Below, in pieces: positions 44,395 through 51,789 of a stretch of 64,000 nt of DNA. Source of the stretch: Planctomycetota bacterium (GTDB lineage Bacteria > Planctomycetota > Phycisphaerae > Phycisphaerales > UBA1924); contig JAFIFX010000003.1 of assembly GCA_020831805.1 (NCBI GenBank), forward strand, positions 62,001 through 126,000, read 5' to 3'. Under the pieces are notes generated by a model. It was not told where the DNA came from. It was given only the letters and a program-made list of their open reading frames with translations, and did not search any database. A program made the translations under genes and the position numbers. Every line of letters begins with the position of its first letter. Within the stretch, counting starts at the first letter, position 1.

Positions 44395-44919
44395 TCAGCG
44401 GGCGGGTGGGGCCGCGCCCAAGCCGGCGAGAAGGGTGGCGGCGGGGGTTGGTTTGTTCGGGCGGGTGCGGGGTGGTTGGATGGGGGAGGGGGTTGGAGCG
44501 GTGCGGATGCGGGTTGGCGTGGCGGGCGGTTTGGGGGCATCGGGCTGCGCCCGATCGGGGGGCAGGCTGCCCCCCGCTCCATCAACCAATGTGAGGAGTT
44601 GCTTGATGGCCAGGCGGATCTCTTTGGCTTTGGACGCCGTGGTCGGGTCCTGTTGGATGATGGCGGTGAGGCTGCGGAAGAGGTCGGCGCGGGCGCGGGA
44701 CTCGACATGCGGGCGGCGGAGTGCGCGGATGGCGTCGAGATGGGCGACCGTTTCGCGGAAGCGCGGCAGGGCGGCGATGGCGTGGAGCTGTTCCGGCGTG
44801 ATCTCGTGCCGGGCGCAGATCCGGGCGCCGGTCATCGTCGGGTCGTCCCAGTCGGCGAGGACGGCGTCGATGAGCGGTTCGAGTCTTGGCCGCAGCGCGG
44901 CGAGGGGGTTGGTGTTCAT
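44395..44919 (-). CDS. Hypothetical protein with helical N-terminus and proline-rich tail
   Basis: 174 residues. The first ~115 are predicted helical and charged (LEPLIDAVLADWDD, ARICARHEITPEQLHAIAALPRFRETVAHL), with an HTH-like look reminiscent of small DNA-binding or terminase-like proteins. The last ~60 are Pro/Thr/Ala-rich. Residues ~113-128 (GAGGSLPPDRAQPDA) are encoded by copy A of the REP-like element, so the tail may have grown by repeat insertion. It lies between serC and prpD on the same strand. No family recognised; no catalytic motif. Confidence 0.6.
   Translation of the reverse strand: MNTNPLAALRPRLEPLIDAVLADWDDPTMTGARICARHEITPEQLHAIAALPRFRETVAHLDAIRALRRPHVESRARADLFRSLTAIIQQDPTTASKAKEIRLAIKQLLTLVDGAGGSLPPDRAQPDAPKPPATPTRIRTAPTPSPIQPPRTRPNKPTPAATLLAGLGAAPPAR
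44539..44580. repeat. REP-like double-hairpin element, copy A (inside a coding gene)
   Basis: ATCGGGC-TGC-GCCCGAT is followed directly by a GGGGGGCAG/CTGCCCCCC hairpin and GCTCC. Copies B (45036) and C (51733) share the architecture and most bases. This copy lies in frame within the proline-tailed gene. Confidence 0.75.
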
Positions 44920-45035
44920 GGCCCGAAGGTACCGGGCGGCGGGCGGGCGTCAACGGGAAAGGGGGCGATGTCAACGAAACATGCGACGGATCGTTGACAT
45001 CGGCGGAAGATTTTGGACGGATCGTGGAGATTGCC

Positions 45036-45077
45036 ATCGCCCTTTGGGCGATCGGGGGGCAGGATGCCCCCCGATCC
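45036..45077. repeat. REP-like double-hairpin element, copy B
   Basis: ATCGCCC-TTT-GGGCGAT then CGGGGGGCA-GGA-TGCCCCCCG and ATCC. It starts 6 nt beyond the serC stop. The first stem has swapped bases that keep pairing, as expected for a selected RNA or DNA structure. It could stabilise or terminate the serC transcript. Confidence 0.75.
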
Positions 45078-45082
45078 AGGAG

Positions 45083-46192
45083 TTAGGCCTTGGCGGTAGC
45101 GGCGTGCTGGCGGGCGAAGTCTTTCATGAAGTCGACGAGGGCCTGGGCGCCGGCCTTGGGGAAGGCGTTGTACATACTGGCGCGCATGCCGGCGGTGATG
45201 CGGTGGCCGGTCAGGCCGGAGAGGCCCTTCTTGTCGGCTTCCTCGGTGAACAGGTCGTCGAGTTCGGGGGTCGGGCACTTGAAGGTGATGTTCATCATCG
45301 AGCGGCTGTCGGTCTGGGCGTGGGGCTTGTAGAAGTCCTGGCTGTCGATGAAGTCGTAGACGAGCATGGCCTTCTCGCGGTTGCGCTCTTCCATGGCCTT
45401 GAGGCCGCCCTCGGCGAGGATCCACTTGAAGACCTCGCCCATGAGGTAGACGCCGAAGGTGTTGGGGGTGTTGAAGCGGCCCTCCTTCTCGGCATGGTTC
45501 TTGTACTTGACCATCTCGGGCAGGGGGCGGGGGGCCAGTTCGAGCACATCCTTGCGGGCGATGAGCAGGGTGATGCCGGAGGGGCCGAGGTTCTTCTGGG
45601 CCCCGGCGTAGATCAGGCCGTAGCGGGTGACATCGATCGGGCGGGAGAAGATGTTGGAGGAGGCGTCGGAGACGAGGAAGGCGCCGGCGGGGATGTTCTG
45701 CGGCTCGCCCTTCCACTCGGTGCCGACGATGGTGTTGTTGGATGTGAACTGGACATAGACGGGGTTGGCGGAGTTCTTGATGTCCGCGGGGGCGGGGATT
45801 CGGTCGTAGTTGGTGGCCTTGCTGGAGCCGGCGATGTGGCAGTGGCCGTAGAGGGGGACTTCCTTGATCGAGTCGTTGGCCCACTTGCCGGTCTGGAAGT
45901 AGTCGGCGGTCTGGCCCTCGGCGAGGAAGTTGGCGGGGACCATGTAGCACTGGCTGGTCGCGCCGCCCTGCATCCAGAAGACGCTGTGGTTGTCGGGGAT
46001 GTTGCCGACCTGGCGGCAGAGGGCCTCGGTGTCGTGGGTGATCTTGTCGAAGGCCTTGCCGCGGTGGGAGTGCTCGAGGATGCCGATGCCGGAGTCGTCG
46101 ATGTTCCAGATGTCTTTTTTCGCCTGCTCGAGGACGGACTCGGGCAGGCAGGCGGGGCCGGCGGAGAAGTTGAAGATGCGGTGGCTGGGCAT
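45083..46192 (-). CDS. serC: Phosphoserine aminotransferase
   Basis: 369 residues, a class V PLP aminotransferase converting 3-phosphohydroxypyruvate to phosphoserine. N-terminal FNFSAGPACLPESV, HSHRGKAF, FWMQGGATSQ, VSDASSNIFSRP and the PLP-binding Lys200 in YAGAQKNLGPSG are all present. The C-terminal ITAGMRASMYNAFP is also typical. It is encoded 24 nt after a SerA-like dehydrogenase, giving the first two steps of serine synthesis. A REP-like hairpin lies immediately beyond the stop. Confidence 0.97.
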   Translation of the reverse strand: MPSHRIFNFSAGPACLPESVLEQAKKDIWNIDDSGIGILEHSHRGKAFDKITHDTEALCRQVGNIPDNHSVFWMQGGATSQCYMVPANFLAEGQTADYFQTGKWANDSIKEVPLYGHCHIAGSSKATNYDRIPAPADIKNSANPVYVQFTSNNTIVGTEWKGEPQNIPAGAFLVSDASSNIFSRPIDVTRYGLIYAGAQKNLGPSGITLLIARKDVLELAPRPLPEMVKYKNHAEKEGRFNTPNTFGVYLMGEVFKWILAEGGLKAMEERNREKAMLVYDFIDSQDFYKPHAQTDSRSMMNITFKCPTPELDDLFTEEADKKGLSGLTGHRITAGMRASMYNAFPKAGAQALVDFMKDFARQHAATAKA

Positions 46193-46216
46193 GGCTGGTT
46201 CCTCTTTCGGGCGTGG

Positions 46217-47245
46217 TCAGGCGCGTGAGCCGGCGGTGTGGCCCGCCCGGCCGCTGAGGTGCTCGGCGTTGACGATATGCAGGGGCTCGCCGGTTTTGAC
46301 CAGGGCGATGACGATGTTGACGACCTCCTCGGCGACGGCGGCCTGGGCCTGGTCGGTGGAGGCGCCGCAGTGGTGCGTGAGGGCCGCGCCGGGGATCTCG
46401 GTCAGGGGGGTGGTCCAGTCGGTCTTCTTCTGGGCGGGCTGGTTCTGGTAGACATCGACGCCGACGCGGATGTCCTTCTCGTTGGCGGCTTTGATCAGTG
46501 CCCGCTCGTCGACGATGTCGCCGCGGGAGGTGTTGATGAAGAACGAGCCGGGCTTCATGGCCTCGAAGAAGCGGGCGTCGCAGAGCCCGCGGGTGTCGGA
46601 GGTGGAGGCGACATGAACGGTGACGGCGTCGACCTCGGCGAGGGCCTCGTAGAGGGCGTCGCGGGTGTAGGGGATCAGGCGGATGCCAAGGGCCTGGGCG
46701 GTCTCCTCGCGCAGGGAGCGGGACTGGGCCCAGACGGTCATGCCGAAGGCCTGGGCGCGCTTGACGACCTCGATGCCGATGGCGCCCAGGCCGAGGACGA
46801 GCAGGGTGCGACCTTTCAGGCCGCGGGCGACGGCGAACTTGCCCTTGTTCCACTCGCCGTGGCGCAGGGCGACGGTCTGCTCGCCGATGCGCCGGTCGAG
46901 GGTGATCAGGTGGCCCATGGCCAGCTCGGCGACGGCGACGGCGTTCATGCCGGGGGTGTTGCAGACGGGCACGCCCGCGGCTCCGGCGGCCTTCGAGTCG
47001 ATGGTGTCGTGGCCCGCGCCGGCGCGGATGACGCAGCGGAGGTCGGGGCACGCTTCGAAGACGGCGGCCGGGACCTTGGTCGAGCGGACGATGAGGACAT
47101 CGGATTCGGTGGCTTTGATCGCGTCGGGCAGGGTGTCGGGGCCGAGGTCGGGGTCGGCGTGGACGGCGCAGCCGAGGGACTTGAGCCCCTCGATGCCCGC
47201 GGGCTCGAACTTGTCGGCGATCAGCACGCGGCAGGGCGTGGTCAT
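46217..47245 (-). CDS. serA: D-3-phosphoglycerate dehydrogenase-like 2-hydroxyacid dehydrogenase
   Basis: 342 residues, the short form without an ACT domain. The NAD-binding loop is VLGLGAIGIEV, and RAGAGHDTID and GMNAVAVAELAMG are conserved. The catalytic set should be Arg-Glu-His. Arg241 (NTSRGD) and His292 (LTHHCGAS) are in place, but the Glu position is Gln269 (VDVYQNQPA). Formate dehydrogenases also use Gln-His, so catalysis is possible but altered. Adjacency to serC supports oxidation of 3-phosphoglycerate. GGAGGGAG before the ATG at 47245 fixes the start. Confidence 0.88.
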   Translation of the reverse strand: MTTPCRVLIADKFEPAGIEGLKSLGCAVHADPDLGPDTLPDAIKATESDVLIVRSTKVPAAVFEACPDLRCVIRAGAGHDTIDSKAAGAAGVPVCNTPGMNAVAVAELAMGHLITLDRRIGEQTVALRHGEWNKGKFAVARGLKGRTLLVLGLGAIGIEVVKRAQAFGMTVWAQSRSLREETAQALGIRLIPYTRDALYEALAEVDAVTVHVASTSDTRGLCDARFFEAMKPGSFFINTSRGDIVDERALIKAANEKDIRVGVDVYQNQPAQKKTDWTTPLTEIPGAALTHHCGASTDQAQAAVAEEVVNIVIALVKTGEPLHIVNAEHLSGRAGHTAGSRA

Positions 47246-47324
47246 GGCAATCTCCCTCCGCCCCGGGGGGTCTGGCCGGGGCTTTGGGAGTTTATGGGGG
47301 GTGGAGGGGGCGGGGCGGGTTCGG

Positions 47325-48335
47325 TCAGTTCTGGGGCTGGCCGGTGTTGATCTCGCGACCGCCGAAATCGATGCCGCGGAGGCCGCCGCGGGTCCAGCGG
47401 AAGACGCCTGGGTAGGTCTGGACTCCGACGCCAGCGGTTGACTCGCGGATGAGGGTGGGGCCGGGCGCGGTTGGATTGCGGGGCTGGAAGCCCGGGTTGG
47501 CGTCTTTGGTGTCGCGCATGGAGACGGATGCGTCATGCAGGAGCACCCCCACGCGGGATTCGGGGCGGTAGAAGTATGGGTTCCTGCTCGCGAAATGGCG
47601 GTCGAATGTCTCGAACATATGGGCTTTGCTGGCGGGGAAGGTCACCTCGGCAGCGCGGCGGTTGACGAGGTATGTCGGTTCTCGATTGAAGGTCGTAGCG
47701 GTTTCATTGTGCTGATTGATGGGCAGAATACCGCCGAAGGCGACATCGACGGAATGGGTCACGGGAGAAGTTTCATAGGAACTGGCGAATCGGAGCCTGA
47801 CGGTGCCGATGTTGAACTTGTCAAATGAGAGTTCAGCGATGGGGATCTGAACGCGTTCGAGTAGCGTGCGGTCCGAGGGGCAGATGACCACGCCTTCCTC
47901 TGCATTGCCGCTGAGGTAATCAAGGAAAACGAGGTGTGTATAGAAAAGATGTGCATACCAGGTTCGATCTTCGGGCGGGATCGTGTCGAAGCCCGTTTTG
48001 CTTCGGATGATGTCGATGGCTTGATTCGGGACGCTGTTCTGATCGCCTGTCGCGAAGCGAAGATCTTCGTACTTCGTGGGTGCGGGTCTGCCGTCGCCTT
48101 TCCACGAGAATCCAGCAATGTAGCCTCGCTGATCGCTGCTATACATCGCTGCCCCTAATCCGATTTGGCGTAACTGGCTTACGCAACGGGCTGCTTGGGC
48201 AGATTTGCGTGCCGCGCCGATCGCCGGGAGCAGGATGCCGATCAGGATCGCGATGATGGCGATCACGACCAGCAGTTCGATCAGCGTGAAGGCTCGGGAT
48301 GGGGTTTTACGACGAAACAACGGATCAGTCTGCAA
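47325..48335 (-). CDS. Type II secretion/pseudopilin-like protein with prepilin N-terminal cleavage domain
   Basis: 336 residues. A short basic leader ([15 protein letters not shown]) ends at the prepilin peptidase site before [22 protein letters not shown], the class III signal that is methylated at Phe. The rest is a large globular domain of the planctomycete DUF1559-like style, with VICPSD and IDFGGREIN segments. The start is non-ATG: TTG at 48335 is the only plausible one, and it overlaps the upstream zinc-ribbon gene by 11 nt without its own Shine-Dalgarno site. This suggests coupled translation. Its role in a pseudopilus or surface layer is inferred. Confidence 0.83.
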   Translation of the reverse strand: MQTDPLFRRKTPSRAFTLIELLVVIAIIAILIGILLPAIGAARKSAQAARCVSQLRQIGLGAAMYSSDQRGYIAGFSWKGDGRPAPTKYEDLRFATGDQNSVPNQAIDIIRSKTGFDTIPPEDRTWYAHLFYTHLVFLDYLSGNAEEGVVICPSDRTLLERVQIPIAELSFDKFNIGTVRLRFASSYETSPVTHSVDVAFGGILPINQHNETATTFNREPTYLVNRRAAEVTFPASKAHMFETFDRHFASRNPYFYRPESRVGVLLHDASVSMRDTKDANPGFQPRNPTAPGPTLIRESTAGVGVQTYPGVFRWTRGGLRGIDFGGREINTGQPQN

Positions 48336-49146
48336 CCGCTGCAGAGGGCGGCGGCGGGGAGTTTCTGGAAATGCTTAAACCAGTATACAGCAAACTCATG
48401 ATGACCACAAGTCCGGCCAGGATCATCGCGATCATGGCCCGGGTTCGTTCGAGGCGGCTGGCCCGACGCCATTCGGCGGCGGCGGACTGGGCGCGTTTGG
48501 CCATGGCGAGGAGTTCGTCGTCCGGGCTCGCGCGGGGTAGGGCGGATGCGGCGCCGGCCGGGCCGGGTGGGGCGGCGCTGGATCGGGCGGGGCCGGCGTG
48601 GAGGGCGAGGACTTCCGGGGTTCCCTGGCCGGGGAGGGGCCGGTAGGGGCCGATGCCGAGGTGCTGGCGGTCGCGGTCGGCGGCGAACGGGGCGTGGCAG
48701 GCCGGGCACTGGAAGGCGTCCTTGGCGACCGGCTCGCGGCAGTTGTGACAGAAGCCCAGGCGGTGGGCCACGCCCGGGGTGCTCCGGGCGAGGGTCCAGA
48801 ACTGGCGGGTGGTCGGGCCGCGGAGGACGGTGTCGGGGGTGATCGTGCCGGCGTCGATCATGCGGCAGAGGGTGTCGTAGGTGCAGCCGGGGCGGTGGGG
48901 ATTGCGGTCGTCGCGGACGGACCAGGGACCCATGTGGTTCTGGGTGGCCTGGCGGGAGAGTGGGTCGAAACGACCGCCGCAGGCGGCGCAGCGGCCGGTG
49001 TGTGGGGTGGTGGAGCCGCAATAGGGGCAGAGGACGGCGCGGGGCTGTGGCTTGGGGGGTTCGCCTGCGATGCGTCGGGCTTCGGCCATGACGCGGGCAC
49101 GGACCGTGCCGTTGGCGGCGGTGGGTTCTGCGGGCGGGGCATCCAT
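48325..49146 (-). CDS. Zinc-ribbon and GYF-like domain membrane protein
   Basis: 273 residues. Two zinc ribbons are visible: [19 protein letters not shown] (~40-58) and [19 protein letters not shown] (~133-151). Between them is a GYF_2-like domain beginning [13 protein letters not shown] with [27 protein letters not shown] charged linker and one C-terminal helix ([20 protein letters not shown]) follow, so it is a tail-anchored or single-pass protein. This architecture recurs in planctomycetes with unknown function. It is divergent from the parvulin-like gene and overlaps the pseudopilin gene. Confidence 0.72.
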   Translation of the reverse strand: MDAPPAEPTAANGTVRARVMAEARRIAGEPPKPQPRAVLCPYCGSTTPHTGRCAACGGRFDPLSRQATQNHMGPWSVRDDRNPHRPGCTYDTLCRMIDAGTITPDTVLRGPTTRQFWTLARSTPGVAHRLGFCHNCREPVAKDAFQCPACHAPFAADRDRQHLGIGPYRPLPGQGTPEVLALHAGPARSSAAPPGPAGAASALPRASPDDELLAMAKRAQSAAAEWRRASRLERTRAMIAMILAGLVVIMSLLYTGLSISRNSPPPPSAAVAD

Positions 49147-49201
49147 GCAAAGGAATGTACGCGTCGTGGGCGGGTGTGGTTGACCCGGATCGGTGGACGG
49201 C

Positions 49202-50212
49202 ATGGGATCGGTCATGCTGCGATCCGCATTGGCGTGGTTGGTCGGGTTCTGGGTCATCATCGTCGTGGCGTGGGGGCCGGGGTGCGCATCGGGGGGTGCG
49301 GCATCGGTTCCATCGGCTCGCGCGGGGGGGGATCGGGAGCCGGAACGGGCGGGGCTGGCGCTGGAGCGGGCCGGGGATCGGGCGGTGGTGATCGACGGGT
49401 CCACCATCGGGTGGGCGTCGCTGCGGTCGGCGTTGGCGGAACTCGGCGGAGCGATCGTGCTGGAGGAGTTCGCGCTGGATCGTGCGCTGGAGCGCGAGGC
49501 GGCGCGCCGGGGCATCACGGTGGACGAGGCGGCCATCCGGGCCGAGGAGCGGGCCCTGATGGATGAGCTGAGCACGGGCGCGGGCGAGAACCGGGCGGCG
49601 GTGCTCGCCGAGGTGCGGCGTTCACGCGGGCTGGGACCGACGCGGTACGAGGCCCTGCTGCGGCGGAACGCGCTGCTGCGGGCGCTGGTGCGGGACACGG
49701 CGGCGCCGTCCGAGGAGGAAATCGAGCTGGCGCGACGGCTGGCCTTCGGGGAGACCCGGCGCGTGCGGCTGTTCGTGTCGAACTCCGAGTCCGTGGCGAC
49801 CGGCGCGCGGTCCGCGGTCGTCGGCGCGCCGGCGGAGGGGCGTTCGTGGGTGTTCGCGGAGCGGGCGGCGGCGGGCTCGTCGCACCCGTCGGCGGCGCGG
49901 GGCGGGCTGATCGAGCGGTTCCATCCGGACGATCCGGCGTACCCGGGGATTCTGGGGCGGGCGGCTCGGGCGCTGGAGCCGGGCGGGGTGTCGCCGGTGC
50001 TTGCGACGGCGGCGGGGTACGCCGTGGTGATGGTCGAGGCGGTCGAGCCCGGGCGTCAGGCGACGGCGGCGGAGACCGAACGGGTCGAGCGGCGGGTGCG
50101 CCAGCGCAAGGAGCGGCTGGCGATGGAGCGGCTGGCCCGGGAGCTGGTGGACCGGGCGCGGGTGAGTCCGGTGGACCCGGATCTGGCGCGGGCCTGGCGG
50201 GAGCGGCGGTGA
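49202..50212 (+). CDS. Parvulin-type peptidyl-prolyl isomerase-like lipoprotein
   Basis: About 336 residues. A lipoprotein signal has lipobox WGPGC (Cys ~28). A SurA/PrsA-like helical N-domain follows (VIDGSTIGWASLRSALAELGG, EEFALDRALEREAARRGI, and RYEALLRRNALLRALVRD). A degenerate PpiC-like domain comes next (~190-290), with FHPDDPAYPGILGRAARALEPGGVSPVLATAAGYAVVMVEAVEPG. It may fold or escort exported proteins. Start choice between 49193, 49202 and 49214 is open. A hairpin without T-tract follows the stop. Confidence 0.75.
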   Translation: MGSVMLRSALAWLVGFWVIIVVAWGPGCASGGAASVPSARAGGDREPERAGLALERAGDRAVVIDGSTIGWASLRSALAELGGAIVLEEFALDRALEREAARRGITVDEAAIRAEERALMDELSTGAGENRAAVLAEVRRSRGLGPTRYEALLRRNALLRALVRDTAAPSEEEIELARRLAFGETRRVRLFVSNSESVATGARSAVVGAPAEGRSWVFAERAAAGSSHPSAARGGLIERFHPDDPAYPGILGRAARALEPGGVSPVLATAAGYAVVMVEAVEPGRQATAAETERVERRVRQRKERLAMERLARELVDRARVSPVDPDLARAWRERR

Positions 50213-50218
50213 GGGGGG

Positions 50219-50245
50219 CGTGCAGAAGGCTGCGCCGTCTGCACG
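50219..50245. terminator. Hairpin between convergent genes
   Basis: An 8-bp inverted repeat CGTGCAGA/TCTGCACG with an 11-nt loop, 6 nt after the parvulin-like gene and 17 nt before the convergent M14 gene stop. There is no T-tract, so intrinsic termination is doubtful. Confidence 0.3.
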
Positions 50246-50262
50246 GCACCCGGTCGCGGTGA

Positions 50263-51657
50263 TCAGCGGCGCTGGTTGAACAGCTCGATGAACCTTGTGA
50301 AGTCGAGGAAGTTGACCGTGCCGGAGCCGGTCAGATCGGCGGCGGGGTCGCCCGCGATAAACAGGTTCAGGTAGGCGGCGACATCGTAGAAATCGTGGGC
50401 GCAGTCGCGGTTGATGTCGGCGATGAAGCCGTAGCGGTCGGCGACGAACTCGCCGAGGAGGAGGGTGGCGGGGAGGGTTTCCTCGGCGTTGGGGCGGATC
50501 TGGTGGGGCGGCGGGCTGAAGTTGGTGCCGAAGAGTTCGTAGGAGAAGCTCCAGATGCCGCGGTCGCCGTAGAAGTAGTCGACGGTGCCGCCGCGGACGG
50601 CGTAGATGGTGGTGAAGACCGGGCCGACGGCGTAGTTGCGGCCGCGGTATTCGAAGATACGCTGGCGCATTTCCTGGCCGAGCGCGTCGAAGGTTTCGTG
50701 GTCGGGCGAGAGCGCGGGCGTGTAGCCCCAAGGGAAGAGGATCATCTCCGAGAAGGAATGCATGTCGTTGTGGGCGCGGAGCTGGGGCGTGGCGAGCGTG
50801 AGGTCGCGCAGGGCGGCGGTCTCGGGCTCGGAAAAGGCGGCGGGGCCGCGGTAGGTCGGGCTGCCGGGGTAGTTGGACTGGCCCTGGCCCGGCCCCCACT
50901 GGTACCCGAAGTTGCGGTTGAGGTCGACGCCCATGCGGTCGAAGATCGGGTCCGGCGGGCGGCGGTTCTTGCGCCAGAACCGGTCGTCGGTCCAGGTGTA
51001 GTCGTATCCGTCCGGGTTGACGACCGGGACGAAGAGCCACTCGACGCGGTTGACCAGGTCGGTGATGTACGGGTCGTCGTCGAACCCGGCGATGAGCGTC
51101 TCGGCGACCCACATGTTGACCATCACGGTGATCCACTCGCGGGCGTGGATCAGCGAGTGGAGCAGGACGGCCGGGCGGCACGGGTCCGCCTCGGCCCGCG
51201 GGCCGGTGATGCGCATGGCGAGGATCGGGCGGTCCTCCCACGAGCGGCCGATCTCGAAGATCTCGACGAGGTCGGGGCGGCGGGCCTGCATCTCGTGCAT
51301 CTTGTCGATGACGGCGTCGAGGGGCTTGTAGTCGGCCCACCAGTCCGGCTCGCCGCGGGCGAGCGTGTCGAGGGCCCGGCGCCGTTCGGCGGCGGCCGCT
51401 GCGTGCGCGTCGGGGTGGATGACGGCGGGGTTGAGGCCCGCGGCTTGGAGCACGGGGACGGCGTCGGGCGGGATCAGGGCCTCGTGGCGGCCGGGGCGCA
51501 CCTCACAGACCAGCAGCTCGCCCTCCACGGCCGCGAGACGGGCGAGGTCGGCGGCGGTGCGGATGTCGAGTTGGACGAGGGCGGGCGGGGCATCTGGCGC
51601 AACTGCGTGCGCCGTGACGACAGCGGTCGCGAGGACGGCGAGGAGTGTGGTGATCAT
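50263..51657 (-). CDS. Secreted M14 zinc carboxypeptidase with dockerin-like tail
   Basis: 464 residues. A signal peptide (~1-18) and a ~90-residue pro-region precede the M14 domain (~105-400). Zn ligands are in LIHAREW (HxxE) and a later His in HNDMHSFSE. NPDGYDYTW, DLNRNFGYQW and the general-base Glu in FSYELFGT are also visible. The tail (~415-464) repeats the Ca-loop module DINRDCAHDFYD and DLTGSGTVNFLD with GDPAAD between, the same layout as the propeller protein at 33.6 kb. It removes C-terminal residues from extracellular peptides. AGGAG lies 7 nt before the ATG. Confidence 0.9.
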   Translation of the reverse strand: MITTLLAVLATAVVTAHAVAPDAPPALVQLDIRTAADLARLAAVEGELLVCEVRPGRHEALIPPDAVPVLQAAGLNPAVIHPDAHAAAAAERRRALDTLARGEPDWWADYKPLDAVIDKMHEMQARRPDLVEIFEIGRSWEDRPILAMRITGPRAEADPCRPAVLLHSLIHAREWITVMVNMWVAETLIAGFDDDPYITDLVNRVEWLFVPVVNPDGYDYTWTDDRFWRKNRRPPDPIFDRMGVDLNRNFGYQWGPGQGQSNYPGSPTYRGPAAFSEPETAALRDLTLATPQLRAHNDMHSFSEMILFPWGYTPALSPDHETFDALGQEMRQRIFEYRGRNYAVGPVFTTIYAVRGGTVDYFYGDRGIWSFSYELFGTNFSPPPHQIRPNAEETLPATLLLGEFVADRYGFIADINRDCAHDFYDVAAYLNLFIAGDPAADLTGSGTVNFLDFTRFIELFNQRR

Positions 51658-51732
51658 GCCCGGGCTCCTGGAGGGTGTCCTTGGGAGTTTACGGACGGAG
51701 TTCACAGTGGTTTCGGCGATGGGGGCGAGGAC

Positions 51733-51774
51733 ATCGGGCTTGGCCCGATCGGGGGGCAGGTTGCCCCCCGCTCC
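51733..51774. repeat. REP-like double-hairpin element, copy C
   Basis: ATCGGGC-TTG-GCCCGAT then CGGGGGGCA-GGT-TGCCCCCCG and CTCC. It lies between RNase Y (stop at 51790) and the M14 gene (start 51657), both minus strand. It shares the first 17-bp stem-loop with copy A except in the loop. Confidence 0.78.
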
Positions 51775-51789
51775 AGGGGACCGGACAGG

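Noticed and set aside
44916..47051. 711-codon minus-strand open frame
   Set aside because: It is an out-of-frame reading of serA and serC on the same strand, full of Arg/Pro/His; it also crosses the serC stop and REP copy B.
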